Assembly (NCBI GenBank): GCA_019753175.1 | Contig: JAIELK010000006.1 | Span: 62,001 to 126,000, forward strand | DNA length: 64,000 bases | Origin: Hyphomonadaceae bacterium | GTDB taxonomy: Bacteria > Pseudomonadota > Alphaproteobacteria > Caulobacterales > Aquidulcibacteraceae | Direction: 5' to 3' | Shown: positions 53,650 to 62,909 of the stretch, one piece after another | Layout of the letters: the number at the start of each line of letters is the position of its first letter | Numbering within the stretch: position 1 is the first letter of the stretch | Made by a program: the position numbers and the translations under genes | The notes under the pieces: generated by a model | The model's database searches: none | Told to the model about the DNA's origin: nothing | The model's input: the letters and a program-made list of their open reading frames with translations, nothing else

Positions 53650-55128
53650 ATGAGTTCGCAGCCCGCCCTGCCCCTGGAAGCGCCAGCGCCGCCGAAGCCG
53701 GCGCGCGCCGCGCCTCACAACCTCGAGGCAGAGCAGGCGCTGTTAGGCGCGATCCTCTTCGACAACGAAACCTACAACCGCATCACGCCAAGCCTTCAGG
53801 AGCGGCACTTCTACGACCCGGTGCACGGGCGCATCTTCGCCGCGTGCGCTGAACTCATTTCGTCGGGCGAATTGGCCGATGGCGTGACGTTGCGCGAGCG
53901 TTTCGCGCGCGACGGCGGCATCAAGGAAATCGGCGGCGCGCTCTATCTCATGAAGCTGATGGAGATGGCCGCGCCGCTCTCCGCACAAGCACAGGCTTAC
54001 GCCGAGCTGATCTACGATCTGGCGCTGCGACGGGAGCTGATCCGGGTCGGCAACGTGATCGCCGATCTCGCCGAGCATCCGCCGGACAATCACGACGCCG
54101 GGGACATCATCGAGGAAGCCGAGCGCACGCTTTTCACGCTGGCTGAGAGCGGTACGTCGCAATCGGGCTTCTCGCCGTTTTCACGCGCGCTGGCGACGTC
54201 GATCGAAGTCGCCGCCGCCGCCTACGAAAGCAAGTCCGACGTTTCAGGCCTTGCCACCCACTTCGACGATCTCGACCGTATGCTTGGCGGGCTCCACCCT
54301 TCTGACCTCGTCATTCTGGCGGGCCGCCCGTCCATGGGCAAAACCGCCCTCGCCACCAACATCGCGTTCAACATCGCGCGCACGCGGCTGGCGTGGGAAG
54401 GCGCGCACGAGGAGGACAAGCCCGTCCACAAGGGCGGCGTGGTGGCGTTCTTCTCGCTCGAAATGTCGGCCGAACAGCTGGCGACGCGCCTGCTGTCGGA
54501 CGCCGCTGGCATCGAGAGCGATCGCATCCGTCGCGGCAAGATTTCGAAGCAGGAATACGAGCGCCTCGCCGACGAGGCCGTCGCGCTGCAGAAGCTGCCG
54601 CTCCATATCGACGAAACCGGCGCCATCGGCATTGCCCAACTGCAGGCGCGCGCGCGGCGGCTGCAACGCACCATGGGGCTCGACTGCGTCGTGGTCGACT
54701 ATCTGCAGCTGGTCACCTCCTCCAGCCGCAAGAGCGACGGGCGGGTGCAGGAAGTCAGCGAAATCACCCAGGGCCTAAAGGCGCTGGCCAAGGACCTGAA
54801 GGTGCCGGTCATCGCCCTGTCGCAATTGTCGCGCCAGGTCGAGACACGCGAGGACAAGCGCCCCCAGCTTTCGGACCTGCGCGAGTCCGGCTCGATCGAG
54901 CAGGATGCCGACGTGGTCTTGTTCGTCTACCGCGAAAGCTACTATCTAGAGCGCGCCGAACCGCGTGAGGGCACCGACGAGCACATCGCGTGGATGCGGC
55001 AGGTGGACGAAGTGCGCAATCATGCCGAGGTGATCATCGGCAAGCAGCGTCACGGTCCGATCGGGAAAGTGAAGCTCTTCTTTGACAGCCGCTACACCAG
55101 ATTCGGCAATCTCTCGGCGCGATCCTGA
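53650..55128 (+). CDS. dnaB: Replicative DNA helicase DnaB
   Basis: A 492-residue DnaB. The N-terminal domain begins PHNLEAEQALLGAILFDNETYN, and the RecA-like C-terminal domain has the Walker A GRPSMGKTALATNIA, FFSLEMSAEQLATRL, VVVDYLQLVTSS and LSQLSRQVETREDKRPQLSDLRESGSIEQDAD. No intein or frameshift. The end overlaps the alr start by 47 bases. Confidence 0.97.
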   Translation: MSSQPALPLEAPAPPKPARAAPHNLEAEQALLGAILFDNETYNRITPSLQERHFYDPVHGRIFAACAELISSGELADGVTLRERFARDGGIKEIGGALYLMKLMEMAAPLSAQAQAYAELIYDLALRRELIRVGNVIADLAEHPPDNHDAGDIIEEAERTLFTLAESGTSQSGFSPFSRALATSIEVAAAAYESKSDVSGLATHFDDLDRMLGGLHPSDLVILAGRPSMGKTALATNIAFNIARTRLAWEGAHEEDKPVHKGGVVAFFSLEMSAEQLATRLLSDAAGIESDRIRRGKISKQEYERLADEAVALQKLPLHIDETGAIGIAQLQARARRLQRTMGLDCVVVDYLQLVTSSSRKSDGRVQEVSEITQGLKALAKDLKVPVIALSQLSRQVETREDKRPQLSDLRESGSIEQDADVVLFVYRESYYLERAEPREGTDEHIAWMRQVDEVRNHAEVIIGKQRHGPIGKVKLFFDSRYTRFGNLSARS

Positions 55129-56182
55129 GACGCGTCTGGCGCGCATTCGCGTCGACTACAACGCCGTCGTCGACAATTGGCGCTACTTCCAGAGATTGGC
55201 AAAGACCGCCGAGGTCGCCGCAGTGGTCAAGGCAGACGCCTATGGCTTGGGCGCAGTCGAGGCGTCTCGCGCTTTGGCGCAAGCTGGCGCGCGTACGTTC
55301 TTCACCATGACGTGCTCTGAAGGGTTGGCCGTACGCAACACGGTCGGCGCCGGTGCGCGCATTTTGGTGCTGAACGGGCCGACTGGCGAGGATGCCGTCG
55401 CGATGGCCGCCGCACAGCTGACGCCAGTGCTCAACTCGTTGCATCAGATCAAACTCTGGAACGGGCGCGGCCCCGCGGTGCTGCACATCGACACCGGCAT
55501 GAATCGTTTAGGCGTCGGCGCCGACGAGGTCGCGCCAGCAGCGGCCGCGCTACGCGGCGTCGATGTCACACTGGTGATAAGCCATCTTGCCTGCGCCTCG
55601 GACGCGGCGCACGCGAAGAACGCTGTCCAGCGCGAGCGCTTCCTCGAGGCGTGCGCCCTCTTTCCAAGCGTTCCGCGCAGCCTCGCCGCGACCGGTGGCG
55701 CACTCCTTGGTGATGACTACCACTTCGATCTTATGCGCATCGGCGTCGGGCTCTACGGCTCCGGCGCGCTCGATCGCGGCGGCCCGCACCTGGCGACCGT
55801 CGCCACCATAGAAGCGCCGATCTTGCAGGTGCGCGACACCGAACCCGGCGAAAGCTTCGGCTATGGCGCCACCTTCACTGCGACACGAAAGATGCGCGCC
55901 GCGACCGTCGCGCTCGGTTACGCCGACGGCTACTTGCGGGTGCTCGGCGGGCGAGGCTATGGCGTTCTGGACGGGGCGCGATGCCCGATCCTGGGACGCA
56001 TCTCGATGGACCTCACCATCATCGACGTGACTGGCTGCAATGCGGCGCGCGAAGGCGCGATGGTCGAGTTTCTCGGGGCGAATGCACACGTCGACGACGT
56101 GGCGGCGCTCGCAGGCACCGCCGCGTATGAAATTCTCACGACGTTCGCGGGCGCCGTGCGACGCACCGGAGCGCGGGCGTGA
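55082..56182 (+). CDS. alr: Alanine racemase
   Basis: A 366-residue PLP enzyme making D-Ala for peptidoglycan. The PLP Lys50 is in VVKADAYGLG, the catalytic Tyr in FGYGATFTA, and GYADGYLRVL and GRISMDLTIID follow. The only usual start is TTG 55082, inside the last codons of dnaB, so translation is likely coupled. It overlaps the permease gene by 4 bases. Confidence 0.95.
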   Translation: MTAATPDSAISRRDPETRLARIRVDYNAVVDNWRYFQRLAKTAEVAAVVKADAYGLGAVEASRALAQAGARTFFTMTCSEGLAVRNTVGAGARILVLNGPTGEDAVAMAAAQLTPVLNSLHQIKLWNGRGPAVLHIDTGMNRLGVGADEVAPAAAALRGVDVTLVISHLACASDAAHAKNAVQRERFLEACALFPSVPRSLAATGGALLGDDYHFDLMRIGVGLYGSGALDRGGPHLATVATIEAPILQVRDTEPGESFGYGATFTATRKMRAATVALGYADGYLRVLGGRGYGVLDGARCPILGRISMDLTIIDVTGCNAAREGAMVEFLGANAHVDDVAALAGTAAYEILTTFAGAVRRTGARA

Positions 56183-56952
56183 TCAACCCGCTCGCGCCCA
56201 TCGGCCGCGGCACGCTCGCGGCGCTGGCCGAGACCGGCCGCTTCTCACTGTTCGCGACGCGCGCGGCGGCGTCGGTGTTCTCGCCGCCGTTCTTTCTCGG
56301 TCAGTTTGCGCGTCAGTGCCTGCAGATCGGCTATTTCTCACTGCCGGTGATCGGCTTGACGGCCGTGTTCATCGGCGCGGCGCTTGCGCTCAACATCTAT
56401 GTTGGCGGCGCCCGCTTCAACGCCGAGCAATTCGTACCCAACATCGTTGTGCTCGGCATCACCCGCGAGCTTGGGCCCGTGCTGGCCGGCCTGATGCTCG
56501 CCGGACGCGTGAGCGCCGGCATCGCCGCCGAGATCGGCACCATGCGCGTCACCGAACAGATCGACGCGATGAACACGCTGTCCACCGATCCGTTCAAATT
56601 TCTGATCGCCCCGCGCGTGTTGGCCGCGACACTGACGTTACCGCTGCTGGTGATCATCGCCGACATTATCGGCGTCATGGGCGGCTACCTCGTCGCCGTG
56701 AACAGTCTCGGCTTCAATGGCGCGACCTATTTGCGCAACACCATCGACTTTCTCGAGGTTCAGGACGTCGTCATCGGTTTGGTCAAGGCGGCGGTGTTCG
56801 GCTTCATCATCGCCAGCATGGGCGCTTATCAGGGCTACAACTCATCGGGCGGCGCGCTGGGTGTCGGCCGCGCCACCACCAATGCGGTGGTCGGCGCCAT
56901 CGTGCTGATCCTGGCGGTGAACTACCTAATCACGGCGTTCTTTGTGGAATGA
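56179..56952 (+). CDS. mlaE: MlaE-type ABC permease
   Basis: A 257-residue permease of the MlaE/YrbE family for phospholipid or other lipid transport across the envelope. About five or six helices are seen, with the conserved ITRELGPVLAGLMLAGRVSAGIAAEIGTMRVTEQIDAM coupling region split at about 95-130. It starts with a GTG overlapping alr (GTGA). The ATPase partner follows with an ATGA overlap. Confidence 0.9.
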   Translation: MINPLAPIGRGTLAALAETGRFSLFATRAAASVFSPPFFLGQFARQCLQIGYFSLPVIGLTAVFIGAALALNIYVGGARFNAEQFVPNIVVLGITRELGPVLAGLMLAGRVSAGIAAEIGTMRVTEQIDAMNTLSTDPFKFLIAPRVLAATLTLPLLVIIADIIGVMGGYLVAVNSLGFNGATYLRNTIDFLEVQDVVIGLVKAAVFGFIIASMGAYQGYNSSGGALGVGRATTNAVVGAIVLILAVNYLITAFFVE

Positions 56953-57716
56953 CGATGACCGCCAAACTTCAGCTCGTTGGCATCAAGAAGAAGCTGCGCG
57001 GCCGCCAGGTGCTCGACGGCGTCGATCTCGATGTCGCGCCGGGCAAGTCGCTCGTCGTCATTGGCGGTTCCGGTCAAGGCAAATCGGTGACGCTCAAGTG
57101 CGCGCTTGGGCTGATGAAACCAGACGCCGGCAAGGTGCTGGTCGACGGCGCCGACGTCACGCGCATGCCGGCGGAGATCCGCGCCCGCGTGATGAAGAAG
57201 TTCGGCATGCTGTTCCAGGGCGGCGCGTTGTTCGACTCGCTCACGGTTTGGGAAAACATCGCGTTTCGCTTGATCTACGCCGACCGTGTCGCGCGCACGG
57301 AGGCGCGCGAACACGCCATCGAAACCATGCGCAAGGTGCGGCTCGCGCCCGAATTTGCCGACGTGCGTCCGATCGAGCTCTCCGGTGGCATGCAAAAACG
57401 CGCGGGCCTCGCGCGCGCCATCATCGCCAAGCCGGACATCCTGTTCTTCGACGAGCCCACCACCGGCCTCGATCCGATCACCGCCGACGCCATCAACGAT
57501 CTGATCGTGGAGATGGTGAAAGAGCTCGGCTGCGCCGCCGTTTCGATCACGCACGACATGGCGAGCGCGCGAAAAATCGCCGACGAAATCGCCATGCTGC
57601 ACGGCGGCAAGATCGTCTGGCGCGGACCTGCCGCGAACATCGACGCGTCCGGCAACGCCATGGTGGATCAGTTCATCGCCGGCCGCGCCGAAGGGCCGAT
57701 CCAGGCGGTGGTCTAG
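56949..57716 (+). CDS. mlaF: MlaF-type ABC ATPase
   Basis: A 255-residue ATP-binding subunit. Walker A is IGGSGQGKSVTLK (about 39-51), the Q loop MLFQGGALFDSLTVWEN is typical of MlaF, the signature is LSGGMQKRAGLARAI, Walker B ILFFDEPTTGLDPI and the switch His in ITHDM. With the MlaE partner it should power lipid movement. No MCE/MlaD substrate-binding gene follows; the next gene is convergent. Confidence 0.92.
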   Translation: MTMTAKLQLVGIKKKLRGRQVLDGVDLDVAPGKSLVVIGGSGQGKSVTLKCALGLMKPDAGKVLVDGADVTRMPAEIRARVMKKFGMLFQGGALFDSLTVWENIAFRLIYADRVARTEAREHAIETMRKVRLAPEFADVRPIELSGGMQKRAGLARAIIAKPDILFFDEPTTGLDPITADAINDLIVEMVKELGCAAVSITHDMASARKIADEIAMLHGGKIVWRGPAANIDASGNAMVDQFIAGRAEGPIQAVV

Positions 57717-58150
57717 CTATCGGGGCAACGCAGCGCGTTAAGGCCGCGCGGCTCGCTGCCATCAGGGCGCGCGAGCTGACCGATGAGATCGTCGGTCACC
57801 GGTGCGGCGACGTCGATGTTGTACGTCAGCGTTTCGCCGGTTGGGCCGAGCCCTGGCTCGATGCGCGACAGCGTAAGCACGACGCGGTTTTCGTCGGCAG
57901 TCGCCCAGGTCCCCTCGCCCCACTCATCGTAACTCGCGCGGCCGTCGGCGTGCAGGATCATGCCATCGCCCGAAGCGCAGCTGCGGTCGAACGACCAGAT
58001 GCCCACCATCGCTTCCGGCTCGAGGACAAAAGCGGCTTCCGCCACACGGCCGACGCCGCTTGCGCCCGCGCTGGCGTCCTGCGGCGCCGTCGACCGCGGC
58101 TGGCCGCACGCGGCAAGACACGCAAGCAGAGTGAGAACGGCGTTGCGCAT
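57713..58150 (-). CDS. Hypothetical lipoprotein
   Basis: A 145-residue lipoprotein: lipobox CLAAC (Cys15), a Thr/Ala/Ser-rich spacer, then a small beta-type domain with MVGIWSFDRSCASGDGMILHADGRASYDEWGEG (split here in two conserved-looking strands) that resembles bacterial WxxD calycin-like domains, and a final Cys in LRCPDS. GAGGAG 6-11 bases before ATG 58150 supports the start. The function is unknown. Its stop overlaps that of mlaF by 4 bases. Confidence 0.75.
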   Translation of the reverse strand: MRNAVLTLLACLAACGQPRSTAPQDASAGASGVGRVAEAAFVLEPEAMVGIWSFDRSCASGDGMILHADGRASYDEWGEGTWATADENRVVLTLSRIEPGLGPTGETLTYNIDVAAPVTDDLIGQLARPDGSEPRGLNALRCPDS

Positions 58151-58254
58151 GAGGCGCTCCTCTCCGCTGGCATCCTGACTTACACCGCGGGCGATCGCAA
58201 TCGTCGCCATGCGCGCTGCCCGCTCCCTCCGAAACCCGCTACTATTGCAGAATC

Positions 58255-59631
58255 ATGCCTAAGCCCGACCACGTTTTCACCTGCCAGGCCTGCGGCGCGA
58301 TTTGGCCCAAATGGGCCGGCAAGTGCGATGCGTGCGGGGAATGGAACACGCTGGTGGAGGAAAGCGCGCGGCCGGTCGTGCCGGGCGCGCTGGCTGCGCC
58401 GGTTGGCAAGAAGAGCAAGGCGCTGGCGTTCGTGGAACTCGCGGGCGATTCCGAGCCGCCGGAGCGCTTGGCGACGGGCATCTCCGAACTGGACCGCGTC
58501 TGCGGCGGCGGCCTTGTGCCGGCGTCGGCGATCCTGATCGGCGGCGATCCCGGCGTCGGCAAGTCGACGCTGCTCTTGCAGGCAGCCGCCGCACTCGCGC
58601 GCAATGGGCGCAGCGTGGCTTACGTCACCGGCGAAGAAGCCGAAGCGCAAGTGCAAGATCGCGCGCGCCGCTTGCACTCCGGCGCCGCGCCGGTGCGACT
58701 GGCGGCGGAAACCGATCTCCGGAAAATCCTTGAAGGGCTCAAGGCGCTAAAGCCCGATGTCGTCATCGTCGACTCGATCCAGACATTGTGGGCCGACGGC
58801 GTGGAGGCCGCGCCGGGCACAGTGGCGCAGGTGCGCGCTTGCGCGCATGAATTGGTGCGCTTCGCCAAAAAGAGCGGTGCGGTGGTGGTTCTGGTCGGCC
58901 ACGTCACCAAGGACGGGCAGATCGCGGGCCCGCGCGTGGTCGAGCACCTGGTCGATGCCGTGATCTATTTCGAAGGCGAACGCGGCCTGCCGTTCCGAAT
59001 CCTGCGCGCGGTGAAAAACCGCTTCGGCCCCACCGATGAAATCGGCGTGTTCGAAATGGCCGAACAAGGACTGATCGAAACGCCTAACCCATCGGCGCTA
59101 TTCATGGGCGAAGGCGACGCGAGGCCGTCCGGCGCCGCCGTGTTCGCCGGCGTCGAAGGCTCGCGTCCAGTCCTGGTTGAGATCCAAGCGCTGGCGGCGC
59201 CGACCGCTTATGGCACGCCGCGGCGTGCGGTGGTGGGTTGGGATTCAGCCCGGCTCGCCATGATCCTTGCGGTGCTGGAAGCCCGCTGCGGCGTGTCGTG
59301 CGCCGGCCGCGACGTGTACCTTTCCGTCGCCGGCGGCCTGCGCATCACCGAGCCCGCCGCCGACCTTGCGGTGGCCGCCGCGCTGATCTCGGCGCTAACC
59401 GACACCGCGCTGCCGCCGCACACCGTCGTGTTCGGCGAAGCAGCACTGTCGGGCGAAGTGCGCGCCGTTGGGCGCTCCGATCTGCGCCTCAAGGAAGCGG
59501 CCAAACTCGGCTTCAAGGCTGCGTTCACGCCGCCGCTGAAGAACGGCGCGTCAGGCGCGCGCGTGAAAGTGCGCGAGATCAAGCACGTCGCCGATCTCGT
59601 CGCCGCCATCGGCGCCGACCTTAGCGCGTGA
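58255..59631 (+). CDS. radA: DNA repair protein RadA
   Basis: A 458-residue RadA/Sms that promotes branch migration in recombination. A C4 zinc finger (Cys10, 13, 24, 27), the RecA-like ATPase with GGDPGVGKSTLL, the KNRFG motif characteristic of RadA, and a Lon-like C-terminal domain (about 320-450) with SVAGGLRITEPAADLAVA. The end overlaps the MBL gene by 11 bases on the other strand. Confidence 0.96.
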   Translation: MPKPDHVFTCQACGAIWPKWAGKCDACGEWNTLVEESARPVVPGALAAPVGKKSKALAFVELAGDSEPPERLATGISELDRVCGGGLVPASAILIGGDPGVGKSTLLLQAAAALARNGRSVAYVTGEEAEAQVQDRARRLHSGAAPVRLAAETDLRKILEGLKALKPDVVIVDSIQTLWADGVEAAPGTVAQVRACAHELVRFAKKSGAVVVLVGHVTKDGQIAGPRVVEHLVDAVIYFEGERGLPFRILRAVKNRFGPTDEIGVFEMAEQGLIETPNPSALFMGEGDARPSGAAVFAGVEGSRPVLVEIQALAAPTAYGTPRRAVVGWDSARLAMILAVLEARCGVSCAGRDVYLSVAGGLRITEPAADLAVAAALISALTDTALPPHTVVFGEAALSGEVRAVGRSDLRLKEAAKLGFKAAFTPPLKNGASGARVKVREIKHVADLVAAIGADLSA

Positions 59632-60613
59632 GGCAGTCGGGGCTCTTGCCGCCGTTCTGGCGCAGGAAGCCGACGTAGTACGCCGCATATTGCCTCGCCT
59701 CTTCGCGAGCGGCGTCGCTATCGAGAAACTGAGCGACGTCGTCCACCCAGCCCGTAGCGCAGGCGCTCGCCTCGGCTTCACCGCCGACGCAATCCAGGAA
59801 GGCGTTGAACGCCGAGCGGTAGGCGTCGAACTGCGCGCGCGACATCGGCTCGCCGTGGCCCGGTATCGCGATCTCGAACGGAGTCGCCCACACCTCGTCC
59901 AGCGCTGCGCGCCACGCGTTCGGGCACGCGCTCTCGAAGAACGGCGACGGGAATGTCACCAGATCGCCGACGATGGCGACCTTGCTGCCGCGGTCGTAAA
60001 TCCACACGTCCGCGTCACTCACCGCGCCAGCGGTGATGCGCACATCGAGACGGCGTCCAGCAAGTCGAAGGCGCCGCGAACGTTCAAGCACCACGTCCGG
60101 CCGAAGCGAAGCCGAGGCGTCCATCGTCGCCAGGAAGCCCTCGATTTCTTCGCGATCGAGCGCGGATGTATTGGGGTCGGCGAGCTGCGCCCGGGCGCCG
60201 GCCAGACCGCGTTCCAGGAACCCTCCGGGCGCAAGCGCCCGATCAATCGCCGCCGTGGTGTAGAGCCGCGCCTGCGGAAAGACCGCGGTGATGCGCCGAT
60301 TGCCGCTGGTGTGGTCGAGGTGCCAGTGGGTGTTGACGATCGCCACGATGGGCCGGCGTTGGGCGGCGGCAAACGCTAGAATGGCGTCGCTGTGCCAAGC
60401 ATGGCGACCGGTATCGACGACGACCAGCCCCGCCCGGCCGCTCAAGATGACGGTGTTGCCGTCGAGGCCGCGGTCAACCGGCACAGCGCCGGGAAGCACA
60501 TAGACGCCGCGCGCCACCTCTCGCGCCGCGGGCGCCTGCAGCGGCTCTCCCCAAGCCACCCCAGCCGAAACGATCCAGGCAGCGCAAGCGAGTGCGCCAA
60601 TCAACCGTGTCAT
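59621..60613 (-). CDS. Exported MBL-fold metallo-hydrolase
   Basis: A 330-residue metallo-beta-lactamase-fold protein. Signal peptide ~1-22 (ending AWG), then the metal site THWHLDHTSG (His96, His98, Asp100, His101), a later Asp in IVGDLVTF and His in IPGHGEP. It resembles periplasmic MBL hydrolases near quinoprotein or sulphur genes; substrate unknown. The last two Cys pairs suggest an oxidising compartment. Confidence 0.82.
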   Translation of the reverse strand: MTRLIGALACAAWIVSAGVAWGEPLQAPAAREVARGVYVLPGAVPVDRGLDGNTVILSGRAGLVVVDTGRHAWHSDAILAFAAAQRRPIVAIVNTHWHLDHTSGNRRITAVFPQARLYTTAAIDRALAPGGFLERGLAGARAQLADPNTSALDREEIEGFLATMDASASLRPDVVLERSRRLRLAGRRLDVRITAGAVSDADVWIYDRGSKVAIVGDLVTFPSPFFESACPNAWRAALDEVWATPFEIAIPGHGEPMSRAQFDAYRSAFNAFLDCVGGEAEASACATGWVDDVAQFLDSDAAREEARQYAAYYVGFLRQNGGKSPDCLTR

Positions 60614-60770
60614 GGGCGCCTTCTAAGCCCGACGAATCGCAGCGCAGCACGCCGGTCGATGGACTGACAACTTGCGGCGATGAAGCGTGCGCAGGCTTTC
60701 CTTCCTGCCCCGGCCCGGTTATCCCACTTCGAGCAGAATGCGCCGGTCTCGGGCTCGGGGAGGTAACGAG

Positions 60771-61379
60771 ATGGATCTTGGACTCACTTGGTTTGATTTC
60801 GCCGCCCTGTTCGTGGTCGGCCTGTCGGGCGTGATGGCGTTCGCGCGCGGACTGATCCGCGAGGTCTTCTCCATCGTCGCCTTTATTGGCGGCCTCCTCG
60901 CCGCGTTGTTCCTCAACGGCTTCCTGGCTCCCTTCGTAGAGCAGGTCACGCCCTTGGACGGGTTCTTGGCCAATCTTGCAGCGGGCCTGGCGATTTTCCT
61001 CGTCGTGTTCATCGGCGTCACCGTGATCGTGTCTTCCTTGGCGAAGACAGCCCACCAAAGCACCGAGATCGGGAGCTTCGATCGCGCTGCGGGGCTCGCC
61101 TTTGGCATCCTGCGCGGCGTGCTGTTCGTTTCGGTGCTGTTCGTGCTGCCGATCCGCACCTATCTCGGGCAGAACCCAGACACCCAGAGCAACCCGTTCC
61201 TGGAAGCGGTGCAGGGCGCACGCACTTTCCCTATGTATGACAGCGTAGCGGCCGTGCTCGAACAGATGCTGCCCGAGACTCGAGAGCGTGTCCGTGATAC
61301 ATTCGATCGGACACAAGGCGAGTCGGCGCCCATTCCTCCTGCGGAGGAGACCGCGCCGGAGCCCGCTCCGCAGAACTGA
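60771..61379 (+). CDS. cvpA: CvpA family membrane protein
   Basis: A 202-residue CvpA: four membrane helices in the first ~130 residues, with LTWFDFAALFVVGLSGVMAFARGLIREVFSI (split start) as in colicin V production proteins, and an acidic Pro-rich cytosolic tail. The molecular role is unclear. It precedes purF by 6 bases, as in many proteobacteria. GGGGAGG lies 8 bases before the ATG. Confidence 0.9.
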   Translation: MDLGLTWFDFAALFVVGLSGVMAFARGLIREVFSIVAFIGGLLAALFLNGFLAPFVEQVTPLDGFLANLAAGLAIFLVVFIGVTVIVSSLAKTAHQSTEIGSFDRAAGLAFGILRGVLFVSVLFVLPIRTYLGQNPDTQSNPFLEAVQGARTFPMYDSVAAVLEQMLPETRERVRDTFDRTQGESAPIPPAEETAPEPAPQN

Positions 61380-61385
61380 GGACCC

Positions 61386-62909
61386 ATGGCTGCCGGCCCG
61401 CTCTCCCTCCACTTCAGACCGGCGCCGGTAGGTCCAGTTGACCGCTGGGCGGAAGACGACAAGCCCCGTGAGGAGTGTGGCGTCTTCGGCGTGTTCGGCA
61501 GCGAGGACGCCTCCGTCCTGACCGCGCTCGGGCTGCACGGCTTGCAGCACCGTGGTCAAGAGGGCTGTGGCATTGTCAGCTTCGACGGCCGCTTCCATCA
61601 CGAACGGCACCTCGGTCTGGTTGGCGAGCATTTCTCGGGCGCTGAGGTGCCAAAACGCCTGCCGGGCGACGCCGCCATCGGGCACACCCGCTACGCGACC
61701 CAGGGCGGGACGCTACTACGCAACGTGCAGCCGCTATTCGCCGATCTCGCCCTCGGCGGCTTCGCCATCGCCCACAACGGCAACCTCACCAACTCGATCG
61801 ACCTGCGCACGCGCCTTGTCGAACATGGCGCCATCTTCCAGTCGACCGCCGACACCGAGTGCATTCTGCAGCTGATCGCCAAGTCGCGGCGCGCCAAGGT
61901 GGTGGAGCGCTTTGTCGAGGCGCTGCACGACATTCAGGGCGCCTACGCGCTCGTCTGCCTCACCAACACCATGATGATCGGCGCGCGCGATCCGATCGGT
62001 ATCCGCCCGCTTGTACTCGGCGATCGCAACGGCGCGGTGATCCTCGCCTCCGAAACCTGCGCGCTCGATATGATCGGCGCAAAGTTCGTACGCACCATCG
62101 AACCGGGTGAAATCGTCGTTGCCAAGCGCGACCGGCTCGGCAAGATCGCCATCGAAAGCCACTTCCCCTTCCCCCGGCGAAAGGCGCGTCCCTGCATCTT
62201 CGAATATGTCTATTTCGCGCGCCCGGACTCCATGATCGACGGCCGCTCCGTGTACGACATCCGCAAGCGCATGGGCATGAAACTGGCGCAGGAAGGCGCG
62301 GTGGAAGCCGACGTGGTCGTGCCGGTGCCTGACTCTGGCGTGCCTGCCGCCATGGGCTACGCCGCCGAAAGCGGCATTCCCTACGAACTCGGCATCATCC
62401 GCAATCACTATGTCGGCCGCACCTTCATCCAGCCGAAGCAGGAAATCCGTGCGCTCGGCGTGCGTCTGAAACACGCCGCCAACCGCGAGGTGCTCAAAGG
62501 CAAGAGGGTGATCCTGGTCGACGACAGCATCGTGCGCGGCACCACCTCGCAAAAGATCGTGCAGATGGTGCGCGAAGCGGGCGCGCGCGAAGTGCATTTC
62601 CGCAGCGCGTCGCCGCCGATCAGGCATCCGGATTTTTATGGCATCGACATGCCGACGCTTGATCAGCTGATGGCGGCGCAAATGACGCTCGAAGAGATGC
62701 GCAAGTCGCTTGGCGTCGATACGCTGCGCTTCCTCTCCATCGACGGCCTTTATTGGGCGATGGGCGAGGCCGCGCGCGATCCGGACGCACCACAATTCAC
62801 CGACCACGCCTTCACCGGGGATTACCCGACGCCCTTGCTCGATCAGGTGAACGAAACCGCCCGCAGGGATTCGCAGCTGTCACTACTGGTGGAACACGCC
62901 GCGGAATGA
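61386..62909 (+). CDS. purF: Amidophosphoribosyltransferase
   Basis: A 507-residue PurF, the first committed purine enzyme (PRPP + Gln to phosphoribosylamine). Residues 1-30 form a propeptide; cleavage would expose Cys31 (CGVFGVFG). GLQHRGQEGCGI, the glutaminase segment, and the PRPP loop VILVDDSIVRGTTSQKI follow. It overlaps the next SDR gene by 4 bases. Confidence 0.96.
   Translation: MAAGPLSLHFRPAPVGPVDRWAEDDKPREECGVFGVFGSEDASVLTALGLHGLQHRGQEGCGIVSFDGRFHHERHLGLVGEHFSGAEVPKRLPGDAAIGHTRYATQGGTLLRNVQPLFADLALGGFAIAHNGNLTNSIDLRTRLVEHGAIFQSTADTECILQLIAKSRRAKVVERFVEALHDIQGAYALVCLTNTMMIGARDPIGIRPLVLGDRNGAVILASETCALDMIGAKFVRTIEPGEIVVAKRDRLGKIAIESHFPFPRRKARPCIFEYVYFARPDSMIDGRSVYDIRKRMGMKLAQEGAVEADVVVPVPDSGVPAAMGYAAESGIPYELGIIRNHYVGRTFIQPKQEIRALGVRLKHAANREVLKGKRVILVDDSIVRGTTSQKIVQMVREAGAREVHFRSASPPIRHPDFYGIDMPTLDQLMAAQMTLEEMRKSLGVDTLRFLSIDGLYWAMGEAARDPDAPQFTDHAFTGDYPTPLLDQVNETARRDSQLSLLVEHAAE

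Noticed and set aside
56942-58537. 531-codon + strand frame across mlaF and the next lipoprotein
   Set aside because: Out-of-frame shadow of mlaF, then antisense to the lipoprotein, then out of frame with radA.
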